This document shows positions 48,301 through 60,067 of a stretch of 64,000 bases of DNA, piece by piece. The translations under genes and the position numbers were made by a program. Position 1 is the stretch's first letter. Each line of letters starts with the position of its first letter. The notes below the pieces were generated by a model. It saw only the letters and a list, made by a program, of their open reading frames with translations, had not been told where the DNA came from and ran no database searches. The stretch is taken from assembly GCF_028858725.1 (NCBI RefSeq), contig NC_084767.1, positions 17,561,895 to 17,625,894 of the forward strand, in the 5' to 3' direction. The DNA comes from Colius striatus. Lineage: Eukaryota; Chordata; Aves; Coliiformes; Coliidae.

Positions 48301-51300
48301 CAGTTTCTGGCTTAGAGATGGCTGAGTGCAGGCAGAGGTGTAGCAGCACCAGCCTCATGGCTCAAGGTTTTGAGCTGGATGGAAAGGGTGGTGTGATGGG
48401 AGGAACAGGGTGATTTCCGAATCACTGAGCGGCTCCATGAGAGCTCGTTTGGCCAAAGGAGCTAAAAGAAAGAGAAAGAAAGACCTAAACTAGGTCAAAC
48501 TTGGCTTCAAAGAACCAAATGTTAATGCCTTGTGTGTGATCTGCACTGGGAAAGTTCACAACCCATTTCCACTTTGGGGTTCAAACAGTAACGTATGTAC
48601 TCTGCACGTGTTCATGGTTGAGCTGCTGCTGCAGATGATCTGTGAGAGCCTGTGAACAGGGTGCCTTCCAGGAAGGCTAGAGTGTGAAGGCTGGTGTCGG
48701 TGCCCACTCCAAAATCAGTCTCAGAAGGTGCTTTTCCACAGTAATATTAAGAAAAGTGAATGTAGTCTTTCTGCTCCTTGGTTCCCCTGCACACTGCAGA
48801 CTCAAACAAGGAAGAGTTTTTGCAATCTGGGAAATGCCATCCATGGCTTTGAAAGTGATGAATGTGAGTTTTACTCTCTGGGGAATTTCTAACTTGTCAT
48901 CTCTGAATGATGAGGTTAAACTCAGAGCAGCTACAGGGATAGCCATTGAATTGGGTATCTGGCAATGCAAGTCTTACTGGTCCTAAAATGGGAATGAATT
49001 AATTTAACTCATGCCTCTATCCACTGCAAACTAATTGAAGGAAAGCTCACTGATCTCCCCAAGGAATGCAGGAGTGCTGAAACTAAGTGATGTTTTCTCC
49101 ACAGAGAGTAAGAAGTTTTAATTGGCAGGATAAATGATGCTGGCTGTAATTTTTAAGGGTTTTGCTAATTTTTTGTGGCTACTCTTAATCACATTCTAGC
49201 ACTTTGTAATTCAAATCTTCTTGCTGAAGTCCTGAAATTGATTTAAAAGGGGACAATACTTAATAAAATCTGGTAACATAAAAACCTCAGCTGATAATAA
49301 CAAGTGCTGGGAGCCATTCTTGCTTTATCCTATTTCACATTCCAGTGGAGCTCTGTTTTTTCCCACTTTTTTCCCCCCTGTATTTCAGCAATGAAAGCAG
49401 ACTATGATTTTCTCTCTACCATGACAAATCTTAGGCTGAGATGTGTGTGGTGGTGGAAACCAGGGAAGGGAGTGCTGGAGAGTGCAAAAAGCAGCTCTGA
49501 ACCCAGTGTGGGGAAAAGGGAACTGGAAACAGCTCTGCTGGAGCTAAATCTGTATAGAGACATGTCCTGCACTCCAAGGCATTCAAACAACGCTCTGCTC
49601 TACAAGTAGTGGGTGTTTGTGGATGTGGAGCCCTGTCAGGCTGTAAAGCATTTGGTGTGTTTAAAAGCTTTCAGTTGCCTCAGAGAGCAATGCTGAAGGT
49701 ACTCTGCAGTTCAGCAGTTTGAGGAACACCAGCCACCACTGCAAACGAGCAGCACAGATACTTGGGAGCACATAAAATGAAACAGAAACTATCTCTGAGT
49801 TTGTGAGCAGCCTGCCAAAACCTCCCCAGAATTGCAGTTTTATGGGAACTACATAGCTCTCGACCAGGAGATGGGACTTCTGCAAGAGAAGACACCTGAG
49901 GCAGAAGAGAGCAAAGCCCCTGAGGTCCAAGCCAAGCAATGTCCCCTGTTGCTGCACCAAGTGGGTGACTGTCACAGCCAAAGTGATCTCAGGTGGAAAG
50001 AGGAAAGGTGTGATCCCAACCTGGGGGAAGGGATGTAGCCTGGGCCATAAAGATGGAGATGGCCAGGCTTTTCAGAGAGAGGCACCTTTGCAGCAGAGAT
50101 GGAGGGACGATCAAAATATGAATGCAAATGGGGTATTTATGGCTTTCAGGTTGGCAACTACTGAGCACCTTAATGTCTTGCCAGAAAAAAATGCTCTTAA
50201 CGTTTAAAGAAAAGCTGCAGGCCATGAAAAGTGAGTAAGAAGAATTCAGAGCTTTCAGCGATAAAGAAATAAGAGAGTAGTTGTATAGGGAAATGAGAGA
50301 TAAAATCTTCAGTTGTTTCAGGGAAAAGGGCAATCATTTGGGGGTTGAAAGTGAGTCAAACTATTTGTCTTACTACAGAAGAATCAGGGGATTACATAGT
50401 TTAGGAAGAATCTGAGGGTGTCTTCCGTGTCCCAGGGGAAGTCTCAGAAAACTGCAGAGTTTGAAACAGCCAAGGGAAAAGTCCGATCACATCCCCGAGA
50501 TCCAGCCCCTTGAGGTGGCTGAAGACATGTGTGAGAGCAGCTTTCTTCCATAGGGGAAAAAATTGAGTAACGCCTTCAGTGAAGGAAAATGTCAATCCAC
50601 TCTTCTCCCTGCGCCTTGTGCTTTGAGATAGTGTATCTCGGAGTAGTAGGTGGATGATAACAATCCCGCATGATGTGCAATTGCCTCAGCAAAGGTTGAA
50701 AATATCCTGCAAAAAAGGAAGGTAAATGAGAACATGAAAGGCAGAGCAGTTTTAGGTAAATATCAAAACTTGTTTGGACAGATTGGATGCAGACAAAGTG
50801 CTTGTGTCACAGCTTTAGTGAGTTTTTGGGATTAGAGGAGCCCTGGCCTGGTTCCCCGTGGCACTGCTCCACCGTCACAGCTTTACTGTTATGGGTGACA
50901 GAGCCCAGCCTGGCCATGGAGTCAGGGCTTAGCAAACCTCCCGAGGTGGCAGCCAGATTCACATCCCTCTAATATCCACCCTAAAACATGCCTGAGCCCA
51001 CTCTCCTGGGCAGTCACTCTCTGCCCTGACCTTCTTGGCTCGTTTGTTTTGCTGTTAGCTGCTCTGCAGCACGCTGCTCGCCCCATTGATTTTTTAATAA
51101 GCTCTAGAGGAAGCACTTTTCTGCCAGCACTTAACAACAAGTGCTGTGGTTCTCCATCCCTTGCTGCTGTGACATGACATGATCTCGAGCCCATCTGCAC
51201 AGGAGAAGCTATTGGCTCCATGGTGTCTCCCTGCCCACCTCCTCCCCTGCCCTGACGGGAAACTCCACACAACCTGTTCTACATGCCAATGACAAATGCA

Positions 51301-51558
51301 GTAGTAAGCACATTGGCACAAGCCATTTCCATTCTTTTCTTTAATGATTATTCCCACATCCTCCTCCAACCAGTGCCCTTCGAACCCACTTCCAGTAATT
51401 AAAATGGTAATCCCAGTGGCTGCCATTCCTTTGCTGCCTTTGTTACTTTGCCCTCACGAATCCTACGCAACCCCAGGCTTTGATCTGTGTGCCTGCTCTG
51501 CTCCAGGATAATGGTCCCAGAACATCTCTGATTAACATGTTTTTTAAGAATCTTGGGG
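45387..51558. other. No gene recognised
   Basis: Unique sequence with scattered short open frames on both strands and no recognisable transposon. Noted within it are a consensus TATA box at 47.28 kb and a GAAA-rich purine tract near 48.47 kb. No exon pair convinces. Confidence 0.4.
47284..47293 (+). promoter_or_regulatory. Consensus TATA box, possible TSS about 30 bp downstream
   Basis: TATAAAAGGG is a near-ideal TATA element. About 45 bp upstream lies CAGTTTCAATTCAG, a partial ISRE-like (AGTTTCNNTTYC) motif. No coding exon or donor that would confirm a promoter is evident downstream, and TATA-like strings are frequent in AT-rich DNA. Confidence 0.2.
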
Positions 51559-51578
51559 TTTTTTTTCCAGAGGTAAGC
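51559..51578 (+). other. Recursive-splice-like junction (TTTTTTTTCCAGAG|GTAAGC)
   Basis: A run of T and C followed by CAGAG abuts the donor GTAAGC at 51573, so an acceptor and a donor meet with no exon between. This resembles the recursive splice sites of long introns. The run is short, and a chance origin is possible. The pattern repeats the arrangement at 9724. Confidence 0.25.
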
Positions 51579-52261
51579 GTTGGTGCCTCCATGCTATTCA
51601 GTTATTAGTGATTAGTTATTCTAGTTGAAGAATAGATTATGTTATTTAGTTCCCAGCGATTTGGTTATTCCAATTTTGCGAGGTGTATCTTTTGCAAGCG
51701 GGCAAGAAAGAGTGTATGGATTTGAACACAAGCCTTGTTACTATATTTGTGAAATTTGGTTTGAGGTTTATTTTGGGGTCTGAGTTCACATCACTCCTAA
51801 GCCTGTGCAAGGGGGTGCTGGCTATGCAGCCTTGCCAGTTGCCATCCTCATGGTTACAGGCCCTCAAACCAATTTTTGATCCTGCACGGAGAACTCCTGA
51901 TATAGGAAATATCAGCATCACTAGATGGCACATGTGAGCCGTTCTTGTCTGACTAGCAGAAGACAAGCCAGGCACCAAGATTCCTTCACTCAATCTTACT
52001 TTTTATACTTCTATGGATGCTTCTGCCAGCAAGATACATATATCACATCCAAACCTGCCCTACAGCCCCTTAAACACCATCCTGTTAGCCAGCATGGCTC
52101 TGCCACCTCCCTGTTTGTGCACTCTCCACCCCAGGGACGGACTAGGATAGAGCTCTTACTCTGACATCCTTTGTGAGCACTAAATATAAGCCCGAGAAAC
52201 ATCATATAATAAAGACAAAAAATTATTAATCTTGATAAATATTGCCTTTTATAATATTTTA
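51579..52261. other. No gene recognised
   Basis: AT-rich unique DNA, becoming very AT-rich at 52.2 kb. No exon, repeat or transposon is recognisable. Confidence 0.45.
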
Positions 52262-52337
52262 TGAATTCTGTCTTTGTATAAATAACTGGGGTTTTTTTTT
52301 GTATTTTTAATGAATTCAGTCTTTGTATAAAGAACTG
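52262..52337. repeat. Short direct duplication, 27 bp twice, 49 bp apart
   Basis: TGAATTCTGTCTTTGTATAA plus AATAACTG-type sequence at 52262-52288 recurs at 52311-52337 with two mismatches, separated by a T-rich linker. It looks like a local slippage or tandem duplication of a 49-bp unit followed by divergence. Confidence 0.9.
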
Positions 52338-55300
52338 CCTGCAGAAATATTGGCAATCAAAGTGTAAAAATGCAGAGTAGCAGCGGCCTAACAGTCTGTG
52401 CTGGCAGGGGACAGGGTGGTGGCTGTCCCACGGCGTGGCCCTGAGCAGCTGGTGCCCTTCCTCTGGGATCTCTGTCCTCCCACTGTCACTACAGGGGTGA
52501 CATGCATCTCACTTATGGCCTGAAGTGGCTGAAACCAAGTGTCAAATGTGCTCCTAAACTGCCCTGGTCCACTGTTGACATCTGATGCTTAATGGGACCT
52601 TTGTCACGTTTGCTCAGAGGAATTATTCTGTTTATTAGGTGCATTGTTCAGGGCTTGGTGTACCAGGTGTTGAACTCGTGGAGGAATTTCCTCCACTAAA
52701 GCTTTCAATCAAACTTTAAGACCAAAGATCAAAAAGAGGCTTTTTGGACAGACAGAAGTGAAACACTTTGATCAAAAGAGAATAGGAATTGGTAACACTA
52801 ATTATAATTAATGAAGTAAAGAGGCTGATGTGTGTGCATGAAGTCAGTATTTATTGTCAGCTTTTGTCATATTCTTTCACAATAATTTAACTATATTTCC
52901 ACACTGTGACTGTTTCTCAAAGCTGAGGAGAAAACTGCCTTTTTCTTCTCTAAGGTGGAGTAGCCTAAAGAGCTGAATTTCTTCCAAAAGAGGAAACCCA
53001 CATTCTTATAGGATGCTCTGCAAGCTGCTCTTACTGTCCTGCTTGCTGGACTTAATCCAGGCTGGATGAAGAAAGGAAAACAAATCTCTGATGAGCTCTT
53101 CAAGGCAACATGCCTGGGAGATGGGCTGCTCCCAGCCCCGGCAGAAGTGCCACGCATCAGGTAATGCTTTGGCTTGTGCTTGGGGGATATCCTCTGCTCC
53201 TCTTGGAACCCATTAAAGGGCTTTCCCCAGCTCAGCTTAATGAAACATCTGAATCATTTTCTCACCTGTGTCTGAGCAAGTATGTGGAGGTTTTGCTCTG
53301 ATCTTCCCCCCAGTGTGGAAGGGAAGCCCTCCTTACCTCTCCCACAGGGGCTCAATTTGCAAAATCTCTTGCACCATATTTTTTGCGATACTTTCACCCA
53401 GCACCTGCTTTTATTTTTGTATAAACATCAGACCAGAAATGGCAAGGATTCTTGGCTCAAGCCACGCACTGATCTTCCCCATAAGGCTCAGTGGTGTGAC
53501 CCTAAGGTGACCAGCAATGCTCATCACCACCTCTACATATTTCTTTAGGGACAAATCTTCTTTTTAGACATTTCTATCAATGTAAAGCAGGCTGGAGAGA
53601 TCCTGGCCAGCAGTTTGCATGAGATACTTGGCTGGGAAGTGGGAACTGTAACGACCATAAAGAGCCCCTTTCTGAGGAGCCTGGAGCAGATGTGGTGACA
53701 GACTTTCTCAGCAGTGTGGCACAGCCCGCTCTCTCGGCAGCAGGGTCTGTGCTGTCTCAGGAATACCCCTTCTTTTATCTTTCAGAAAAAAAAAAAAAGG
53801 GCTTTCCCAGAGCAGCCCCCTGGCTTCAATTGCAAACAGTGATTTGTCTTGTGCTATTTCTGTCCCCTCATTCCTGCAAGAGATGGAATTACAAGTGCAC
53901 TTGATATCTAGCTTTAATCTGATGCCAGGACTTGCTCAAAGGGCTGTGAAAGGTCTTTTCTCTTGTAGGCTCCTGACCATGTAATCTTTCCTCTTGAGTT
54001 TTTGATATTCTATTGTTACTGTTCTGGCCAGTCAGTTGTTGGCCAGTCCTGATGTTTTGAGTTTTTTGAAGAGGAAAGCCAGTATGTTGTGGAACTGAAG
54101 TGAGAACTCCGACTAGTCCTGGATGCCATGGACTGGTTTAAACATGCAGAGAGGTATGGAGGATACACTGCCACCACCTCTGGCCTTCTCCATTGGCACT
54201 TCATTTCCCTGCAGGGCTGTGTGGGAAGGAAACAAAAAAATGGAGCTCATTGGTGTGGGCCCTTCTTCCCTGCACTGGAGATGTCTCTTTTTGCCAGGGG
54301 AAGAAGTATTTCAAATGGAAAAGCTGTGTATAAGATAATATTCACTTTGTGTACAACTTTCTGTATGAATGTGTCTATCTTCTTCATGACATCCAATAAT
54401 TAATTGAATGATATTGAATGCACTAAATAGATATGCTAGCTTGATGGTAGCTTCCACTGTCTCCTGCAGTGCTAATCACAGTTGTATCCACTCAGCAACA
54501 GCAGAAACATTTTGTCATGACGCTTGGGGATACAGAGGATCTTGTGTTATATACTCAATTTTATCTGAGGGAATTTAAAGACATGTAGTCTAAACCTATG
54601 TGTCCTGCTGTATTGGGTCCTGAAACTAGTTACACTGAAGGCTGGGGATGGGCACACGTAACCCAGCCACATTTAAATTTGCTCTCATGTGTTCCGTTTA
54701 ACTGCACAGAATAAACACTGCAGCTGATGAACAGATGTTCTTAGTTTTGTTTTGGTTTTAGTTTTGATATTTTTTAAAGAAACAGTGTTCAGTTTTGTCA
54801 GTATTTGCAGGATTATTCAGTCAGGCAGCCTAAATACGACTTGATTAAATAACCACTTAAATATAGCTGAACCACTCGCTTTTTTTAAAGTTTTTTTGGC
54901 AAATGTCAATCCAATGTGAATATTTTGCTGCCAAGCCCCTGTTTGCTGCCAGCAGTGTTCTGGTGCTTAAACTTCATTTGCGAGGATGACAAAAGCAAGC
55001 ATCCTCTTAGCTCCAGCTGTTCTTGTTTGCTGAGGTGAATCTTCTTTGAGCGTTTTACACGGCCATGCAATCTGTTGCTGTGCCAATGATGGTGGTTAGC
55101 AGTGAGCCCTGGCAGCTTCACCCTCCCCTGAATGTCTCATTCATCCCTGCAGTTCCTGGCAAATGTGCTGAGGATGAGCCATGATTGTATTTTTAGTACC
55201 TAACTAATCTGTTGTGTGAGGGCCGTGTTCTTTCAAACCAGTGTTCAATGGGAAATACCGGAAATCTTAATTTTCTGACCAAGTCCTTACCTGGGAATAC

Positions 55301-56103
55301 CGGGCAGAGGAGTGCAAGCTGTGCTTGGTGGCTCTGGCCATCGGCATCGGGCTTTGAGGTTGCATTGCTTGTAGAGTGACCCACTGCACACCTGAGCCCC
55401 TCCATGACCCAGCCCCGTGAGACTGGGCAAGGATTGTTGCAAGGTGCTTCATGTCTCTGTGTTCCCTCTTCATGGCAAATGCTTTTTCTGCTGAGGCTGG
55501 AAAGGTTATTTGTGCTCCCTTTTGCAAATAGGTTCAATAGCCAATAGAAAAACTCTCACTAGTGGCCAGCTTCTGCCATCCCCATTGCTTGTACCTTCTT
55601 TGATAATGAGGTATTTTTTTCAATTCTATTCAGGAGTCTGATCCCGGACAGGTAAAATAAGTGCTGGGCTGTATTGCTAACAATCATGTTTGCAGCTCTG
55701 TAACCACAATGTTTAAGACTTATCTGGCAAATTAATACCAATGCTTCCTGAATTTAAATAGCCTACAAATAATGTTTTGTTAGGCATACAGTTATCACCT
55801 GTTTATCTTACATACCATATCTTTGCTACTTCTCCAACGATGCTTTCAAGACAAGATAATCTAATTTAGAAAACACTGTGGCCTGTGAACACTTTGGGTT
55901 TGATTGTTTTTTTCCAAGTGCCTCAACATCTACAGAAAAATGTATGCTAGGAGGGCATGACTTCAGCTTTTATCTTCTTTTCTTGTCTGAAGATCTCTTT
56001 GATACCTGCAGTCATAGCTCCTTGCAATGATGCCACGCTCAATGTCTCTGTGTCACTCACCACTTCCACATGGTTATTGATGTTGGCTGTACTCTGTCCT
56101 CAG
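52338..56103. other. No gene recognised
   Basis: Unique sequence. Open frames up to about 115 codons occur on both strands, with no domain or reliable splice pair. A short A-run (53785-53798) is the only simple repeat seen. Confidence 0.4.
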
Positions 56104-56358
56104 AGTGACAACTACTCTAGCCAGCCTCGCCTAACATTACATTTCCAACTCTCCCCAAACAATTTAAGCTGTAAAAGCCATGACATTTGTTTTGACAGCC
56201 CACACCCAACGCTGAGGGTGCATATCACCTTCCCCTCTCCCCTGCCTGTGGAAGTGCATGTTTGCCTCCACAGTGTGAAGATGAGGTTATTGAGATCATG
56301 GGAGCTTGTCCTCCTGCAAACAGCTCTGTTTGAAGCAGGCTGCTGGGCCAGGATAGGG
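56104..56358 (+). CDS. Candidate 255-nt symmetrical exon, unrecognised
   Basis: An acceptor (GCTGTACTCTGTCCTCAG, ends 56103) and a moderate donor (ATAGGG|GTGAGA, 56359) enclose 85 codons open in one frame. That frame extends both ways to give an ATG-started frame of 154 codons (55957-56421). The peptide contains HFQLSPNNLSCKSHDICFDS and VHITFPSPLPVEVHVCLHSV. The residues upstream are hydrophobic and begin MTSAFIFFSCLKISLIP, which resembles a signal peptide. The minus strand is also open over 119 codons. No family is recognised. Confidence 0.15.
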
Positions 56359-59194
56359 GTGAGAGAAAGTGTTGCAGCCTTTGCAACTTTTGTTCGGAGT
56401 GAAAAAGAAAATATACAGTGATGGAGAGGCTCTTGGCTTTGATCATTGATGGTTACGGGAAATAAAAACATAACCCAGAGGGAGTGAGAGAGGGGCGTAA
56501 TAATGTCAGGTCAATCTCTTTGTTATTCTCCAAGATCAAAAGAAGCTGGAGGAGTTTAGCTTTTATTGCCTTCCCCTTTTGTGTTCTGCTTTTTGACTTG
56601 CTTTCTTAAAAATCAATACAGCCTTCTCTGGGCTGGTAACACCCCTGTGCCCCCCAGCTCTGCTAACCCCAAGCCCACTGCAGCCTGTGTGGCACAGTGC
56701 TGGTGTTGCACACCACTCAGGGATGCTCGGGGATGCCTGCTGGGTGTTGTTTCAGTAGAAATATTTTAAAAAAGCCTTTCTTGTGTGCATTGTGCTGGGA
56801 TTTATTTCCTCAGTAGAGCTCACCCTGCTGTAGTGATGAAGGGTACTTGGGAGCAGCCAGGAAAAAGCCTGAACAGGTCTCCGTTGTGCCAGAGGTGTGC
56901 TGATCCTCACAACATTCGTCCACAGAATTCACTTAATAACATTTTTTTCCTTCATTATCAGCCATGGTGGTTTTGTCAGCATCATGAAAGATTAAGCCTG
57001 ATGTGCTGGCGAAAACCAGGCTCTGGCCTGGTTTATCTTGCCAGGGCAGAATATGAACTTCTGTATGTCCATCATATCTTGATTAAGTAGCTGAGCAGTA
57101 CCTGCAGAATCCAGGCAGGTGATAGACTAGATAAATGGGAATGAGAACAGCTGACGACCTCCTGACCTGAGCTATCTCTGCTCCTCATCCAGAATCCCTG
57201 ACACAGCACAGCCACATTTTGAACCTGCTCTTCCCTCTCCTTGTGCTTGCCTCAGGGTACTGCCAGCCTGTCCCATCTGCAGCTAGGCTGCTTTACATTG
57301 ACATTGTCCTGGCTGCTTGCCCCAGAGGTTACAAGGCCTCAAGGATACCTCACATAATTAGGTGGTCCAACTCTCTTTTGTGTAAATAACCAGTTAAAAC
57401 CATGCCACTATTTTAAACAGGTTTTTAAGAGATTTGGATCATCTTGAGAGAATGGGAAGGATGAAGCAGTGACGTGCATGGGCATGAGAGGGCTAAGGAT
57501 CCAGGGAGGAACAGGGTTGACGGCAAGGGTGGGCTCCTGGGCTCTCCACTTGGTTAGTCCTGCTGCTCAGGGTGGTGGGTAAAGCCCTGTGGCCCTGCAA
57601 ATCACCCCTACACGTGGTTGTTTGCTGATGCACACAGATACGTGGCTGTGCTAATGGCGGCAAATAGCTGCTTGTGCTCATACTCAGAGACCAGCAGCAG
57701 CCTATTTGCACTGGTCAAGGTAGAAATTGTTTGTTATGATATCCAGATGCCCCATGGAGCGATGGAGCTATGTAAGCATCCCAGTGTGGTGTTTTCTGCA
57801 GTGGAAACCACCTGTCCTCTGCCCTGAGAACAGCAAGCAGTAAGGGCCTGCCTCTCAATAACAACACCTGGTTGGAGGCATGAAGATGTGTTTAGATAGT
57901 GTGATACTGAACAGCAAGGCATCCTTGCTTATTTTATCATTCCATCACTATGTTCTTGACTGATTATGAATGAACTCCTTGCAAGCTAACAAGCTGAAAA
58001 CATTTTTGTTATTAAAGAGGGCCAAATCAAACTCTAATGAACAAATACACCTTGGATCTATGGATAATGAGTTTTTCAGCTGTTCAAACATGTTATGTGA
58101 TATGAATGAAGCTGTAGTTGATTTAGACATAGCTGCTCATGCAAAATTCACAAGCTGCAAATGAGCAGCATGGCAATTTTTTCTTGAGATTCATTTTAGG
58201 CAGCTAAATTCCTTTGGGAGGCAGAGGGAAAAAAATGACAGTTTTGCATAGTTTATCTATATAAATGTGCTTAATGAAAATTATATTTACTGATCCCATT
58301 TTATGAAGGAATTGAACCAGAAGCACACTTTGAAATGCAGTCGGGCTGATCCTCCACCTTCTCACCGCTAAGTGCTGTACAAAATAAGCAGAAAGCTGCA
58401 CCCAGCACAAGGAGCAGAGCGTGATGGGGAGCCCAACCTCATCACTATAACCTGATGCTGTTGGTACCTGCAGTGAAACTCTATTGACTTTGATTGATTC
58501 CCATATTATTTGCTACAAAACTGTATTGGAACCAGGGTCACGGCTATATCTGTTACTGATAAAGGACAGAGCTTAAAAATAATCCTTTTGCTGACAGGCA
58601 GACTATATAACAATGGGTGAGTCAGTTCTAGATTTCCCAGCAAAATTATATTAAACAAACCTCTCTGAGTGCTTGAGACCTAAAACAAGGAACACTTAGA
58701 TGGACCTTGTATCTGAATTATTTTTGGCATTGCTATTTGTGAAATCCATTATTATAGATTCTCTTTTATTCCATTTTCACTTGAAAAATAAACAAAGATG
58801 TAGCATTATCCAAACCACAGGTTGCCAAAATAAAAGAGGGAACTGACATTCAGAGCATTTTGCTGATTTCTTATAATCCTAAGGAGTCTCTAAAATTTAC
58901 ACTGAAGTCACAAGCATGGATTTTCTCCCTGGAGAACATCTAGTGTAATCCATCAGCTCATCTGGCACTCACCAGGATAATCTGTAATAATAATTCATAC
59001 AGCTCATAGCCTGTATGATGAAAAATAGAGCCCAGCAGAGCAGATGATGCTGATGCCCGGCTCTGTACAAAGACATTTGCTGCCATCTTTTGGCAGATGC
59101 ATGTTCCAGACAGTAATGAAAAATTATCTCTACTAAACATCTCCTTCTGCTCATTCTTAACCCACCTGTGGCATCCCCTCGGCCCCTACTGCAG
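56359..59194. other. No gene recognised
   Basis: Unique DNA without recognisable elements. It includes a branch-point-like TTAAC and a pyrimidine tract just before the candidate exon at 59195, and a weak CTCF-like core. Confidence 0.4.
59080..59097 (-). promoter_or_regulatory. CTCF-like site (weak)
   Basis: The minus strand reads TGCCAAAAGATGGCAGCA. It keeps CCA...AGATGGCAGC of the CTCF consensus but has A at the two S/Y positions. The orientation is the same as the other CTCF-like sites in the window. Confidence 0.25.
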
Positions 59195-59252
59195 AGACAG
59201 CCTGTGAAAATTAATCACAACCATTGGTACCTCCGAGGAGACCCTGAGCACC
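59195..59252 (+). CDS. Candidate internal exon, unrecognised
   Basis: This segment has the best-balanced splice context in the window: a branch-point-like TTAAC about 36 bp upstream, the acceptor CCCCTCGGCCCCTACTGCAG, and a strong donor (GCACC|GTGAGTGT, 59253). The 58 nt between are open and encode RQPVKINHNHWYLRGDPEHR. The peptide is plausible but belongs to no family I recognise. The frame stays open on both sides (about 76 codons), so the splice sites may be fortuitous. Confidence 0.22.
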
Positions 59253-59964
59253 GTGAGTGTGCCTATAGGGCCAGGAGGGCTAAGTGTGAGGCAGGGGGCC
59301 TCGGTGGTTCTTTTCTCGTTCTTGCTGGTGAAGAGGAAAGAGACTGTGGGGGTGAAAGCTCTGAAGGAGGAAAACTAGAAAAATCGAAGGCAGGGTAAAT
59401 AGCATGTATGCAAAGTGGATTTTCAAAATAAGATGGTGAGGGCTTAGCTGCTGCCTTGTTCCTGCTGGTGCCAGTCAAACATTTCCTTGTGCCCATAGTA
59501 GAGGGCATATCTCATGAGCCATCCGGCCCTCCACTTCCACCAGCACTCACAAAAGGAATGGGCAGGCAGAGGCTGACCCTGCTGTCATGTCACACACCAG
59601 CAGCAATGGGTCTCTGCTGGTGTCCTGCCTCCGACAATGCCACAAGTCCTTTGGGGTATAAAAATCTCCTGAGATGGAGAAATGCTATAGGGAACAGGCT
59701 GCAATTCCTGTATGCCTGCAGGTAAAAATGAGGTTTTTATGCCTGGAGGTAATAAAAGAAAAAAAGAATTTATTTGAGAAGGTAAGGTGGCAGTGGGGAC
59801 AGTGCTAAGGGAGGGAGCAAGGCAGGGAGACAGTACTCTAAATTATGCTCATTGTGCAATTTACCTTTGCAGAGGGCAAAGAGCTGGGATTGCACTCTGG
59901 CAGGGAGCAGGCTGAGAAATTGCTGCTCAGGATGAAAGTGCACCCTGTGGCTGAGGCAAAGGGA
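59253..59964. other. No gene recognised
   Basis: Unique sequence. A plus-strand frame (59456-59725) runs to an AG|GT junction (TGCCTGCAG|GTAAAA, 59722) but has no convincing acceptor or domain. Confidence 0.4.
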
Positions 59965-60067
59965 TCACAGAATCATAGGATCTATTTGATTAGAAAAGAC
60001 TTTTAAGATCATCAGGTCCAACCACTAACCTAACATTGCCAAGCCCATCACTAAACCATGTCTTTAG
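59965..60067 (-). mobile_element. CR1 LINE, short 3' end
   Basis: The terminus TCACAGAATCATAGGATCTA is followed by a degraded 'ttggaaaagaccttt' segment, AAGATCATCAGGTCCAACCA, a 'ctaacctaacattgcc' segment and CCATCACTAAACCATGTC. This is the same type of 3' end as the plus-strand CR1 copies at 26.9 and 61.6 kb, but on the other strand. Only the last 100 bp or so were inserted or survive. Confidence 0.93.

Noticed and set aside
48857-48907. GTGATGA...CTGA reminiscent of a C/D-box snoRNA
   Set aside because: Only about 50 nt separate the boxes, there is no clear terminal stem and no C'/D' pair.
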